Shown: one piece after another, positions 1 through 7,902 of the stretch
How the letters are laid out: the number at the start of each line of letters is the position of its first letter
Position numbering within the stretch: the stretch's first letter is position 1
Source of the DNA: Pygmaiobacter massiliensis
Lineage (GTDB): Bacteria; Bacillota; Clostridia; Oscillospirales; Ruminococcaceae
Direction of reading: 5' to 3'
Length of the DNA stretch: 57,289 bases
NCBI GenBank assembly: GCA_022778585.1
Contig: JALFTI010000012.1
Location: forward strand, 1 to 57,289
Made by a program: the position numbers and the translations under genes
The notes under the pieces: model-generated
What the model was told of the DNA's origin: nothing
Database searches by the model: none
Seen by the model: the letters and a program-made list of their open reading frames with translations, nothing else

Positions 1-48
1 CTGGAGAAATAAGCGTTTCTCGTACATTAGGAAGGACTTCCCCACCCC

Positions 49-873
49 ATGTCCAAGCAATTCGTAAAGGTTGCCCTGTGCCAGCGGTCGGCCGACTGCT
101 CCAAACAGGAAAACCTGCGGCATATTTTGAAGGCCATTCAAGAAGCCATGCGCCGCTGCCCGGATCTGGATGTGATTGTATTTCCGGAATACAGCTATTA
201 TGAGCCGCATGATGCCCAGGATGGTCTGGCTAACGCCGAAGAGCTGGACGGGCCTTTCATACAGGCGCTTTGCCAAGCTGCACAGCGCTACCATGTAAAT
301 ATCATTCCCGGCTCATTTCCAGAAATATCCGGTTACAAAATTCGTAACACCTGCCCGTTTATCGACCGCAAAGGTCAGGTTCTTTCGCGTTATTCCAAAA
401 TTCATTTAATGAACTGGAATGGCATTCGGGAGTCTGATTTCACCGAAGCCGGACAGGAACTAAGTGTCCTTGACACCGACTTTGGCCGGATTGGAATTTT
501 GATTGGGTTTGATCTGCGGTTTCCGGAACTGGCCCGCAGCATGGCATTGAAGGGGGTTGACATTCTTTTCTGTACCTCCTGTTTTCCGTGGGGCTTAGAA
601 TATGCCTCTCGTCCCGACCATTGGGACATTCTTTTGGAAAGCACCACCCTGTATAACCTAACTTGGGTGTGTGCCGCAAACCAATTTGGCCAAGTAAATG
701 GGGAGCGGCATTTAGGCCGCTCCATGGTGGTGGACCCCTGGGGCACGCCGGTTGCGGTGGCCAGCTATCGGGAAGAGATCCTGCTTGCTACACTGGATCT
801 TGGATACCAGCAGACCATTCGCAGCCGTGTGGGCACCTGGGAAAGCCGCCGGCCTGACATTTACGAACTGTAA
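49..873 (+). CDS. Carbon-nitrogen hydrolase (nitrilase) family protein lacking the catalytic Cys
   Basis: A 274-residue protein covering the whole nitrilase/amidase fold, close to the usual single-domain length. The family uses a Glu-Lys-Cys triad. Glu47 (FPEYS) and Lys117 (RYSKIH) are present, but in the segment that normally reads CYDLRFPE the protein has GFDLRFPE, with Gly153 (codon ggg at 505-507) where the nucleophile should be. The rest of that block is conserved, so it is a point replacement rather than decay. Without the cysteine, normal amidase chemistry is not expected. It may be a regulatory or structural partner, perhaps of the intact paralogue at 3965-4777. It is first in an operon with a TRAP transporter, 28 nt before dctP. 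A GGAAGGA-type site precedes the ATG. The fold is certain, the lack of activity likely, the role unknown. Confidence 0.85.
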   Translation: MSKQFVKVALCQRSADCSKQENLRHILKAIQEAMRRCPDLDVIVFPEYSYYEPHDAQDGLANAEELDGPFIQALCQAAQRYHVNIIPGSFPEISGYKIRNTCPFIDRKGQVLSRYSKIHLMNWNGIRESDFTEAGQELSVLDTDFGRIGILIGFDLRFPELARSMALKGVDILFCTSCFPWGLEYASRPDHWDILLESTTLYNLTWVCAANQFGQVNGERHLGRSMVVDPWGTPVAVASYREEILLATLDLGYQQTIRSRVGTWESRRPDIYEL

Positions 874-901
874 AAAAACATGAAAAGGAAAGAGGTTTGA
901 C

Positions 902-1966
902 ATGAAAAAGTTTCTTGCTCTTGCCCTGGCGCTCTCCATGGCCCTGGGCCTGTGCGCCTGCTCTGGCAGCTCTTCCACAACTACTACTTCGGAATCTGCT
1001 TCCGGCAGCACTGCCACCTCCACTACTTCCGGCGATGGCAAAGCTTACGACAAACTGAATCTGAAACTCAGCTATGCTACCGGTGACACCGGCATGGACG
1101 GCATCGACGCTATCAAGTTCGAAGAACTGGTTGAAGAGCGTTCGGGCGGCGCCATTCAGGTAGACCGCTTCCCCAACTGCCAGCTTTCCGGCGGCGACAT
1201 GGTGCGCCATGTTGAAATGATGGTTTCCGGCGGCGCGTTCGAGATGGCTATTATCAGCCAGAACAGCTTCTCCACCTTGAACAAGGGCTTCTATGCTTCC
1301 TCCATCCCCTTTGCTTTCGCAAACTATCAGGAAGCTTATGACAAGATTGACTCCACCGGCGGCGAATATGTTGCCAAACTGTATGACGAGCTGGGCATTG
1401 TTTACCTGAGCAGCTGCTCCAATGGTATTATGCAGTTTGCCAACAACAAGCACGAAGTTCGCACTCCGGCTGACATGAAGAACCTGAAAATGCGTACCTA
1501 CGGCGACCTGCAGATGAGCCTGATGCGCGATATGGGTGCTGACCCCACCCAGCTGAGCTGGTCTGAGCTGTACTCTGCCCTGCAGACCGGCGCTGTGGAC
1601 GGCAACATGAACGGCTACCAGACCCTGTATTCCGGCTCCATGCACGAAGTGCAGCCCTACATCACCGAAGTGAATGTAACCTGGGCTTGCTACGATATGC
1701 TGTACAGCAAGGCCGCTTGGGAGAAACTGAGCGCCGACACCCAGGAACTGATCCGTGAGTGCGCTGTGGAAGCTGCCCAGTACGCCCGTGACGAGATGGA
1801 CCGTCAGGAAGGAGAATGCAAGCAGGCTATGATCGACTATGGCGTGAGCGTATATGTTCCCACCGAGGAAGAGATGGCCGAGTTCAAAGAGGCTGCTACT
1901 CCCACCATCGAGTCCTACAAAGAGATGGTTGGCGCTGAAGGCTGCGAGGCGTTCGGTATCGAATAA
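902..1966 (+). CDS. dctP: TRAP transporter solute-binding protein, DctP family lipoprotein
   Basis: A 354-residue extracytoplasmic binding protein of a tripartite ATP-independent periplasmic (TRAP) transporter. The N-terminus is a lipoprotein signal (MKKFLALALALSMALGLCAC) with a cysteine lipobox, followed by a Ser/Thr-rich linker, so the mature protein should be tethered outside the membrane. Family features include the GAFEMAII stretch and the segment around TPADMKNLKMRTYG. The family binds mostly carboxylate-containing solutes through a conserved Arg, and the flanking nitrilases suggest an acid with an amide or nitrile group (inference). A good ribosome site (aaagagg) lies 6 nt before the ATG. 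The gene sits between the inactive nitrilase homologue and dctQ, with a strong hairpin after its stop. Confidence 0.92.
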   Translation: MKKFLALALALSMALGLCACSGSSSTTTTSESASGSTATSTTSGDGKAYDKLNLKLSYATGDTGMDGIDAIKFEELVEERSGGAIQVDRFPNCQLSGGDMVRHVEMMVSGGAFEMAIISQNSFSTLNKGFYASSIPFAFANYQEAYDKIDSTGGEYVAKLYDELGIVYLSSCSNGIMQFANNKHEVRTPADMKNLKMRTYGDLQMSLMRDMGADPTQLSWSELYSALQTGAVDGNMNGYQTLYSGSMHEVQPYITEVNVTWACYDMLYSKAAWEKLSADTQELIRECAVEAAQYARDEMDRQEGECKQAMIDYGVSVYVPTEEEMAEFKEAATPTIESYKEMVGAEGCEAFGIE

Positions 1967-2010
1967 ATCTTAGCCATATCTTAGCTCTATTAAACCTCCT
2001 TTTTGTACAG

Positions 2011-2046
2011 GGGACCCACCGTGAACAGTTTGCCGCGGTGGGTCCC
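2011..2046 (+). other. Intercistronic stem-loop between dctP and dctQ
   Basis: An 11-bp perfect stem (2011-2021 with 2036-2046) with a 14-nt loop and no T tract, in the 116-nt gap after dctP. Such hairpins commonly protect the 3' end of the binding-protein message so it is made in excess over the membrane subunits. That role here is inferred. Confidence 0.7.
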
Positions 2047-2082
2047 TTGGCGAAAAGGGCCTATTGAGGAAGGAATCCGTCT

Positions 2083-2589
2083 ATGAACAAAAAATACCTG
2101 AACGCTGAATCCATTGTTACAGCCATTGTATTGCTTGTAATGTTGGGTCTGGTTTTTGTGGGTGTTCTGTCCCGGTATGTTTTCCACTTCTCATTCTCCT
2201 TTACCGAAGAACTGGTCTGCACCATGTTCGTGCTGCTGTCCACCATGGGCGGCGCTTTAGCCAGCAAGGAAAACAGCCACTACACCCTGGACCTGGTCAC
2301 GGGTATGCTCAAACCCCGGGCCAAACGCTTTTTTGATATTTTTGACACTGCACTGACTGTTTTGGCCGCTGGTATTTTGTGCTGGTGCGGCGTACAGATG
2401 GTCATCAGCCAGTACAACATGGGAAGCCTTTCTATTGCGCTGCGCATCCCCAGCTGGATTTATGGTGTTACTGTCCCGTTCGGTCTGGTTTTCCTTATTT
2501 TCCGCAGCGTTATGCACATTGTTGAAGTAGTTAAAACCAGCCCCGAAGAGTATGCAAAACTTGGAGAAACGGAGGATAACGCCGAATGA
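2083..2589 (+). CDS. dctQ: TRAP transporter small permease subunit (DctQ family)
   Basis: A 168-residue protein with four hydrophobic segments, the standard DctQ layout. Characteristic pieces are the first helix followed by LSRYVFHFSFSFTEEL and the TMGGALASKENSHYTLDL segment, both typical of this subunit. It pairs with DctM to form the membrane part of the sodium- or proton-driven transporter fed by DctP. The ATG is preceded by gaggaagga with 8-nt spacing. Its stop overlaps the dctM start (ATGA), so the two are translationally coupled, as expected for subunits made in equal amounts. Confidence 0.9.
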   Translation: MNKKYLNAESIVTAIVLLVMLGLVFVGVLSRYVFHFSFSFTEELVCTMFVLLSTMGGALASKENSHYTLDLVTGMLKPRAKRFFDIFDTALTVLAAGILCWCGVQMVISQYNMGSLSIALRIPSWIYGVTVPFGLVFLIFRSVMHIVEVVKTSPEEYAKLGETEDNAE

Positions 2590-3869
2590 CCGCTGTTGTA
2601 ATGTTAGGCGTCTTTTGCATCTGCGTTGCCATCGGCGCCCCCATCGGCACTTGCATGTGCCTTTCCAGTGTTTCCGCCCTGCTCACTTCGGGCATGGGCC
2701 TGTCCATGGTAGCTTATAACTACTATGCCGCCATCAGCAAGTTCTTGCTTTTGGCTATTCCGTTCTTTATTCTGGCCGGCAACATTATGGAAAAAGCCGG
2801 CATCTCCACCAAGCTTATCGACTTTGCCCAGTCCTTTGTGGGACACATTAAGGGCGGCCTGGCGCTGGTGTGCGTTATTGTGGCCTGCTTCTTCGCCGCA
2901 ATCTCCGGCTCCGGCCCGGCTACCGTAGCTGCTTTGGGCGGCATTATCATTCCCGCCATGACCCGCGTGGGTTATACCAAGGGCGATGCTTCTGCCCTGA
3001 TGGCCACTGCCGGCGGTATTGGTATTATTATTCCGCCTTCCATCAGCTTCGTTGTGTACAGCTCCATTGCCAATGTTTCGGTGGGTACGCTGTTTATGGC
3101 CGGTATTGTTCCTGGCCTTTTGATGGGCGCATCCCTGTTCACTGCTTCCATGTGGGTAACCCGTCATTCCAACCTGGAACGCGTTCCCAAGAGCAATGCC
3201 AAACACCGCTGGAAGGCTTTCATTGACGCTTTCTGGGGCCTTATGATGCCGGTCATCATTCTGGGCGGTATTTACGGCGGCATTTTCACCCCGACCGAGG
3301 CAGCCGCTGTTGCAGCAGTGTACGGCTTGTTCGTCGGTATGTTCATCTACCGCACTCTGCGTGTTCGCGAGCTTCTGGCCATTGTGGTGGACTCCGGCAA
3401 GCAGACCGGCGCTGTCATGTGGACCGTCGGCAACGCTACTTTGATGAGCTGGGTGCTGTCGGTTTCTGGCATTTCCACCGCTCTTACTAACTTTGTAATC
3501 CAGATTTCTGGCGGCCATACCGTCATCTTCCTGATCATCGTCAACATCATTGTTTTGATTGCCGGCTGCTTCATCGACGGCAACTCGATCATGTACATCT
3601 TCGTGCCCATCTTCCTGCCGGTTGCTTTGCAGCTGGGCTACAGCCCCATTGTGCTGGGCGTAGTGCTGGTTATGAATGTGGCTATCGGCCAGGTAACCCC
3701 GCCGGTTGGCTGCAACCTGTATGTAGCCTGCGGTATTTCGGGCATCCAGGTAAAAGAGATTGTGAAGCCGGTTGTGCCTTACATCGTTGCCAGCTGCATT
3801 ACCCTGTTGCTGGTTACCTACATTCCCCAGATCACCCTGTTCCTGCCCACCCTGCTGGGTCAGGTCTAA
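2586..3869 (+). CDS. dctM: TRAP transporter large permease subunit (DctM family)
   Basis: A 427-residue, highly hydrophobic protein of the usual DctM length, with about 12 membrane segments. Recognisable conserved pieces are the FFILAGNIMEKAGIS region, GSGPATVAALG, the TAGGIGIIIPPS loop and the ITPPVG-like block (GQVTPPVGCNLY) near the C-terminus. The last two are the conserved hairpin loops of the ion-transporter fold that carry the substrate and coupling-ion sites. It starts inside the dctQ stop codon. The next gene, an intact nitrilase, begins 95 nt later and no terminator intervenes, so the transporter and the enzyme are probably made from one transcript. Confidence 0.93.
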   Translation: MTAVVMLGVFCICVAIGAPIGTCMCLSSVSALLTSGMGLSMVAYNYYAAISKFLLLAIPFFILAGNIMEKAGISTKLIDFAQSFVGHIKGGLALVCVIVACFFAAISGSGPATVAALGGIIIPAMTRVGYTKGDASALMATAGGIGIIIPPSISFVVYSSIANVSVGTLFMAGIVPGLLMGASLFTASMWVTRHSNLERVPKSNAKHRWKAFIDAFWGLMMPVIILGGIYGGIFTPTEAAAVAAVYGLFVGMFIYRTLRVRELLAIVVDSGKQTGAVMWTVGNATLMSWVLSVSGISTALTNFVIQISGGHTVIFLIIVNIIVLIAGCFIDGNSIMYIFVPIFLPVALQLGYSPIVLGVVLVMNVAIGQVTPPVGCNLYVACGISGIQVKEIVKPVVPYIVASCITLLLVTYIPQITLFLPTLLGQV

Positions 3870-3964
3870 AAACAAATTTTGCTATGGCAGCACAACCGGC
3901 GCCGGTAAATCCGGCCGCCGGGCAAGCTGTCTGGTTTAGCCATTTGAACAAAGGAGGAACTATT

Positions 3965-4777
3965 ATGCAGAGCACCTTTGTATTGGCCCAGCTGGCCATG
4001 GAAGGGCAGCCCGAAGTAAACCTGAAAAAGGCCCAGGATGCCGTTGCCAAGGCCATGGAGCTGTACAAGCCCGACCTGATGATCTTCCCCGAATGCTTTA
4101 TGAGCCATTTCCCCGTTGGCACCGACCGCGCCACCAAGCTGGGCACCGCCCAGTATCTGGACGGCCCGTTCGTGACCGGTATGCGCAAGCTGGCCAAGGA
4201 TAACGGCATTTGGATCATCTTCGGCATGAACGAGAAGGTGGAAGACCCCGCCGACGACCGCAACTACAACTGCACCGTCGTGCTGAACGCAGAAGGCGAA
4301 ATTGTCACCAGCTACCGCAAAACCCACCTGTACGACGCATTTGGCTTCAAAGAGTCGGATGACAATAAGCCCGGCACTGCTCTGTTCGAGCCGATCGACA
4401 CCCCGTTCGGCAAGCTGGGTCTGTTCGTCTGCTATGAAGTACGCTTCCCCGAAGTGGCCCGCTACCAGCGTTCCAAGGGCGCTGACATCATCATTATGCC
4501 CACTGCCTGGGCCAAGGGTGATTTGAAGAGCCATCAGTTCCGCACCCTGATCACCGCCCGCGCCATTGAAAACACCGTTTACATGGTGGCCTGCGACCAG
4601 TGCGGCACCGACACCATGGGCGAAAGCGTTGTAGTGGACCCGATGGGTGTTCCCGTGGCAACTGCCGGCGAGGTGGAGACTTTGGTCTGCGCCTATATCG
4701 ATACCGACCGTATCGAAGCCGTGCGCAAGAAGCTGCCGGCCTATAAGGACCGCCGTCCTGAGCTGTATACCATCTGA
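3965..4777 (+). CDS. Carbon-nitrogen hydrolase (nitrilase superfamily), catalytically intact
   Basis: A 270-residue nitrilase-fold amidase. The triad is complete: Glu43 (FPECF), Lys119 (YRKTHLYD) and Cys156 (FVCYEVRFPE). The start at 3965 is chosen because aaaggagga lies just upstream; the reading frame is open further upstream but without a ribosome site. The family hydrolyses amides, N-carbamoyl compounds or, less often, nitriles through a thioester intermediate, and the exact substrate cannot be read from sequence. As the last gene of the TRAP operon it probably acts in the cytoplasm on what the transporter imports, releasing ammonia. It is a diverged paralogue of the first gene in the operon, which has lost the cysteine. 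A strong terminator follows 34 nt later. Confidence 0.9.
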   Translation: MQSTFVLAQLAMEGQPEVNLKKAQDAVAKAMELYKPDLMIFPECFMSHFPVGTDRATKLGTAQYLDGPFVTGMRKLAKDNGIWIIFGMNEKVEDPADDRNYNCTVVLNAEGEIVTSYRKTHLYDAFGFKESDDNKPGTALFEPIDTPFGKLGLFVCYEVRFPEVARYQRSKGADIIIMPTAWAKGDLKSHQFRTLITARAIENTVYMVACDQCGTDTMGESVVVDPMGVPVATAGEVETLVCAYIDTDRIEAVRKKLPAYKDRRPELYTI

Positions 4778-4810
4778 TTACTATTATCACCTCCAATCAA
4801 GACCTTGTAT

Positions 4811-4857
4811 AAAAGCCAAAGGGCTCGCACTTTACGGTGCGGGCCCTTTGGCTTTTT
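4811..4857 (+). terminator. Rho-independent terminator of the TRAP/nitrilase operon
   Basis: A long hairpin (arms around aaagccaaagggc and gccctttggcttt, one mismatch, ttac loop region) followed by a T run. It ends the five-gene operon. Confidence 0.92.
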
Positions 4858-4960
4858 ACTGTATAGCTGTTTTGGCAAAACAGCATTGCTGCCAGATGGC
4901 AGAGCAAATTTTCCCAAAACCCGCTTTTCTTTTTCCTTTCCAAAGCCCTTAAACACAGCC

Positions 4961-4989
4961 TTGACTTCTTTTTCCTAAGCGCTTAAAAT
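4961..4989 (+). promoter_or_regulatory. Promoter for the first MATE gene, with a palindrome at the -10 region
   Basis: TTGACT (4961-4966), 17-nt spacer, TAAAAT (4984-4989). A 10-bp perfect palindrome, taagcgctta (4976-4985), overlaps the spacer and the first bases of the -10 hexamer, where a repressor could block RNA polymerase. The promoter match is direct; the operator reading is inference. Confidence 0.75.
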
Positions 4990-5007
4990 ATATATTTGCT
5001 TTGCATG

Positions 5008-5071
5008 CCGGCCTTAGGGCCGGTCAATTTTTCGGCGGGCGCCAGCCCCCAGCGAAAAGAGGCGCTTTTTT
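5008..5071 (+). promoter_or_regulatory. Hairpin-bearing 5' leader of the first MATE gene
   Basis: A 6-bp hairpin (ccggcc, ttag loop, ggccgg; 5008-5023) is followed by tcaattttt. Then gcgcc (5039-5043) can pair with ggcgc (5061-5065), which is directly followed by six T just before the start codon. Both resemble intrinsic terminators, so the leader could work as an attenuator. No known riboswitch was recognised. Confidence 0.4.
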
Positions 5072-6427
5072 ATGTCTGAATCTGCAGCGGCCGAAAGGCC
5101 GCTCTTTACATCTGCCCGTCTGCGCCGGCTGATCGGCCCGTTGGTGGTAGAACAATTTTTGGCCATCACCATCGGCATGGCCGACACTATTATGGTGTCC
5201 AGCGCCGGCGAAGTTGCCGTCTCGGCGGTTTCGCTGGTGGATGCCATTAATGTTTTAATGTTAAACCTGTTTACCGCTTTGGCTGCCGGTGGCGCCATTG
5301 TGGCCAGCCAATACCTGGGCAAGCAGGACCTTGACAACGCCCGCCGGGCCGCAAGGCAGCTTATGTTTGTACTTACCGTGCTGGGCGGTGTGCTGGGCCT
5401 TTTGTGCTGTGCGGTCAGCGGGCAGTTTTTGGCACTTCTTTATTCCAGTGCACAGCCCGATATTCTATCCAATGCCACCTTATATTTTCGCGTTACCAGC
5501 CTTTCTTACCCGTTCATTGCCGCCTATAACGCCGGCACTGCCATCTTCCGGGCACAAGGCAATTCTCGGGTATCCATGCAGGCTTCCATCATCTCCAACT
5601 CTGTAAATATCGGCGGCAATGCCATTTTAATCTACGGCCTTAAAATGGGGGTTTTGGGTGCTGCTATCCCCACCCTTGTTGGCCGTATTGTGGGGGCTAT
5701 TTTGGTTTTTGCACTGCTGCGCAACCCAACGCTGCAGGTTAGCCTGCGAGATTGGCGGGAATTTAAAGTTCGCCCCCAAATGATACGCCGCATTCTTAAG
5801 GTAGGGGTTCCCAACGGGCTGGAAAACAGTATGTTCCACATTGGCAAAATTCTAGTGCAGTCTCTGGTTTCCACACTGGGCGCTACCGCAATTGCCGCCA
5901 ATGCGGTGGCCAATACGGTCTCCAGTTTGCCGCAAATTCCATCCATGGCGGTAGGCCTTGCCATGACCATTGTGGTGGGCCAATGCGTAGGGGCCGGCCA
6001 GCTGAATCAGGCCCGGCGCTATACTTTGCGTTTGATGGCGCTTGCCACCGCTACCATGTGTGTGCTCTGCCTAGCGGCATGGCCGTGTGTGCCGCTGCTT
6101 TTGCAGTTTTTCAACCTGTCTGCCGCTACCGGTGCCGTTACCGGCCGCATTTTAACCGAATACTTTTTATTGGCTGCCCTAACCTGGCCCTGGTCCTTCA
6201 CGCTGCCCAATGCTCTGCGCGCGGCGGGAGATGTCAGCTTCACCATGGTGGTAGCCGCCTGCTCCATGTGGATCTTCCGGATTGGATTCTCCTATCTGCT
6301 GGTTTTAAAATTCGGCCTTGGAATTTACGGCGTATGGTACGCCATGTATCTGGATTGGTTGGTGCGCATTATTTTGTTTATCTGGCGTTTTCTTTCCGGC
6401 AAATGGCGCAACAAAGCCGTTATCTAA
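5072..6427 (+). CDS. MATE family multidrug efflux transporter
   Basis: A 451-residue polytopic protein of MATE length (about 12 membrane helices in two similar halves). Family hallmarks are the N-terminal stretch with the DTIMVSSAGEVAVSAVSLV region, the conserved ASQYLGKQD segment after helix 2, and its second-half counterpart VVGQCVGAGQLNQARR. MATE proteins export cationic drugs and metabolites in exchange for sodium ions or protons; the substrate here is not predictable. The start has only a weak ribosome site (aagagg) close to a U-rich stretch, fitting a leader-controlled gene. It is a single-gene transcript with its own promoter and terminator. A second, only distantly similar MATE gene lies at 11720-13135 on the other strand. 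Confidence 0.92.
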   Translation: MSESAAAERPLFTSARLRRLIGPLVVEQFLAITIGMADTIMVSSAGEVAVSAVSLVDAINVLMLNLFTALAAGGAIVASQYLGKQDLDNARRAARQLMFVLTVLGGVLGLLCCAVSGQFLALLYSSAQPDILSNATLYFRVTSLSYPFIAAYNAGTAIFRAQGNSRVSMQASIISNSVNIGGNAILIYGLKMGVLGAAIPTLVGRIVGAILVFALLRNPTLQVSLRDWREFKVRPQMIRRILKVGVPNGLENSMFHIGKILVQSLVSTLGATAIAANAVANTVSSLPQIPSMAVGLAMTIVVGQCVGAGQLNQARRYTLRLMALATATMCVLCLAAWPCVPLLLQFFNLSAATGAVTGRILTEYFLLAALTWPWSFTLPNALRAAGDVSFTMVVAACSMWIFRIGFSYLLVLKFGLGIYGVWYAMYLDWLVRIILFIWRFLSGKWRNKAVI

Positions 6428-6482
6428 ACTCAAGTTCTTCTATCTTTTTGATTGCACAATCTGTCCTTAGTCGGGTATACTG

Positions 6483-6524
6483 AATATGGCGAGCGGGGCT
6501 GCGCCCGCTCGCCATATTTTTTGT
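6483..6524 (+). terminator. Rho-independent terminator after the first MATE gene
   Basis: A 15-bp perfect stem (6483-6497 with 6504-6518), 6-nt loop, then a T run. It lies 55 nt after the MATE stop and 50 nt before the next start, so it separates the two genes. Confidence 0.93.
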
Positions 6525-6573
6525 CTTATTCGCAGTGTTTGTGCCTTTGCCCAAACGCCAACAGGAGGAGTAT

Positions 6574-7800
6574 ATGCTGCACCGTTTCCGCAACCGACAA
6601 TTTTTATGCTATTGGGCCACCCTGCTGTGTTCCATTCTGCTGCTTATTTTGGGCAACCGGCTTGCCCATGCAACCGGCGTTACACTGCCCCCCTTTTCCG
6701 ACCCCAGTTTTTTTACCGCCAGGGTACTGAGCATTACCGACGAGCAAATCATAGAACAGCCCGGCTTTGGCGACGGCGATGCCGTTTACCTGACCGAACG
6801 CCACTTTATTGCAACCGCGCTTTCCGGCACGCTGGACGGCCGCACCCTTTATGCTGTGCAGCAGTTAGACAGCTATCAGCCGGTACAGCCCGCGCCGGTG
6901 GAAGAGGGTGATCTGGTTCTGCTTTATCCCAACCCGGACCCTTCCAGTTCGGTTCCCTTTCTGTTCAGCGATTATCAGCGCAGCAAAGGCATTGGCATTT
7001 TCTGCGTTATTTTTCTTGGTTTGCTTTTGGTGTTTGGGCGCAAAAAAGGATTTAACACCATTGTGGCCCTCATCTTTACCTGCGGCGCTGTTTTTCTGGT
7101 TTTTCTGCCCTGGGTTTTGGCCGGCGCTAACATTTACCTGTGCGCCATTCTCATCTGTATTTATGTGGTGGCCAGCACCCTGCTTTTGGTGGATGGCCTG
7201 TCAGCCAAAACGCTGGTGGCCATATGCGGCTGTGCAGCGGGCGTATTGACCGCCGCCGCCCTGGCCGTTTTGCTTTCCCAAATTCTCAAGCTGTCCGGCC
7301 TTACTTCGCAGGAATCCATCTTTCTAAGTCAGCTGGCGGTTCCCATCGACCTTTTAGGGGTGGTTTTTGCCGGCATTATTATTGGAGCCATGGGCGCAGT
7401 GATGGATGTGGCCATGAGCGTGGCTTCGGCCCTTTCCGAGCTGCACGAAAAAGCCCGGGATGCAAGCTTTAGGTCCCTTTTTTCCAGCGGCATCCAGATT
7501 GGCCGTGACATGATGAGCACCATGGCAAATACCCTGGTTTTGGCCTATATAGGCTCTTCCCTCACCAGTGTTCTGCTTTTAACCACCTATGCCAGTTCGG
7601 TTTTCCAGCTGCTCAATCTGGAAATGATCGTTACCGAAATTTTGCAGGCAATCATCGGCAGCATGGCCATTCTGCTTACCATCCCCATTACCAGCCTGAT
7701 TGCCGCGCGGGTATACAGCCGCCTTGGCCAAAACAGCCCCGAAAACGCCCCTGCGCTGCCCCCCAATGCCGACGAAGGGCCCGCCGGCAGCCAACCTTAA
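6574..7800 (+). CDS. YibE/F family membrane protein
   Basis: A 408-residue protein that starts at an ATG behind aggaggag (an in-frame ATG 39 nt earlier has no ribosome site). It has one N-terminal membrane segment, a domain of about 100 residues predicted outside the membrane, and then seven or so helices. The stretches VFGRKKGFNTI, AMGAVMDVAMSVASAL and QIGRDMMSTMANTLVLAYIGSS are typical of the YibE/F family, which is common in Firmicutes. The biochemical role of this family is not established, so no function is assigned beyond membrane protein. It stands alone and converges on guaB across a shared terminator. Confidence 0.85.
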   Translation: MLHRFRNRQFLCYWATLLCSILLLILGNRLAHATGVTLPPFSDPSFFTARVLSITDEQIIEQPGFGDGDAVYLTERHFIATALSGTLDGRTLYAVQQLDSYQPVQPAPVEEGDLVLLYPNPDPSSSVPFLFSDYQRSKGIGIFCVIFLGLLLVFGRKKGFNTIVALIFTCGAVFLVFLPWVLAGANIYLCAILICIYVVASTLLLVDGLSAKTLVAICGCAAGVLTAAALAVLLSQILKLSGLTSQESIFLSQLAVPIDLLGVVFAGIIIGAMGAVMDVAMSVASALSELHEKARDASFRSLFSSGIQIGRDMMSTMANTLVLAYIGSSLTSVLLLTTYASSVFQLLNLEMIVTEILQAIIGSMAILLTIPITSLIAARVYSRLGQNSPENAPALPPNADEGPAGSQP

Positions 7801-7847
7801 AAGGGCGTGCAGCCCTGTGCTTTTGAAGATATGGCTTACTGAATAAA

Positions 7848-7877
7848 AAAGCCCGGCAGCAAAAGCTGCCGGGCTTT
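7848..7877. terminator. Bidirectional terminator between the YibE/F gene and guaB
   Basis: A 13-bp perfect stem (7848-7860 with 7865-7877) with an aaaa loop. A and T runs on both sides let it serve the convergent genes on both strands. Confidence 0.9.
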
Positions 7878-7902
7878 CTATTTGGTATAAACAGCCGGCT
7901 TG

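Noticed and set aside
2604-3875. 423-codon minus-strand frame opposite dctM
   Set aside because: Composition is His/Asn/Gln-rich without domains and there is no start signal; dctM on the other strand is unmistakable.
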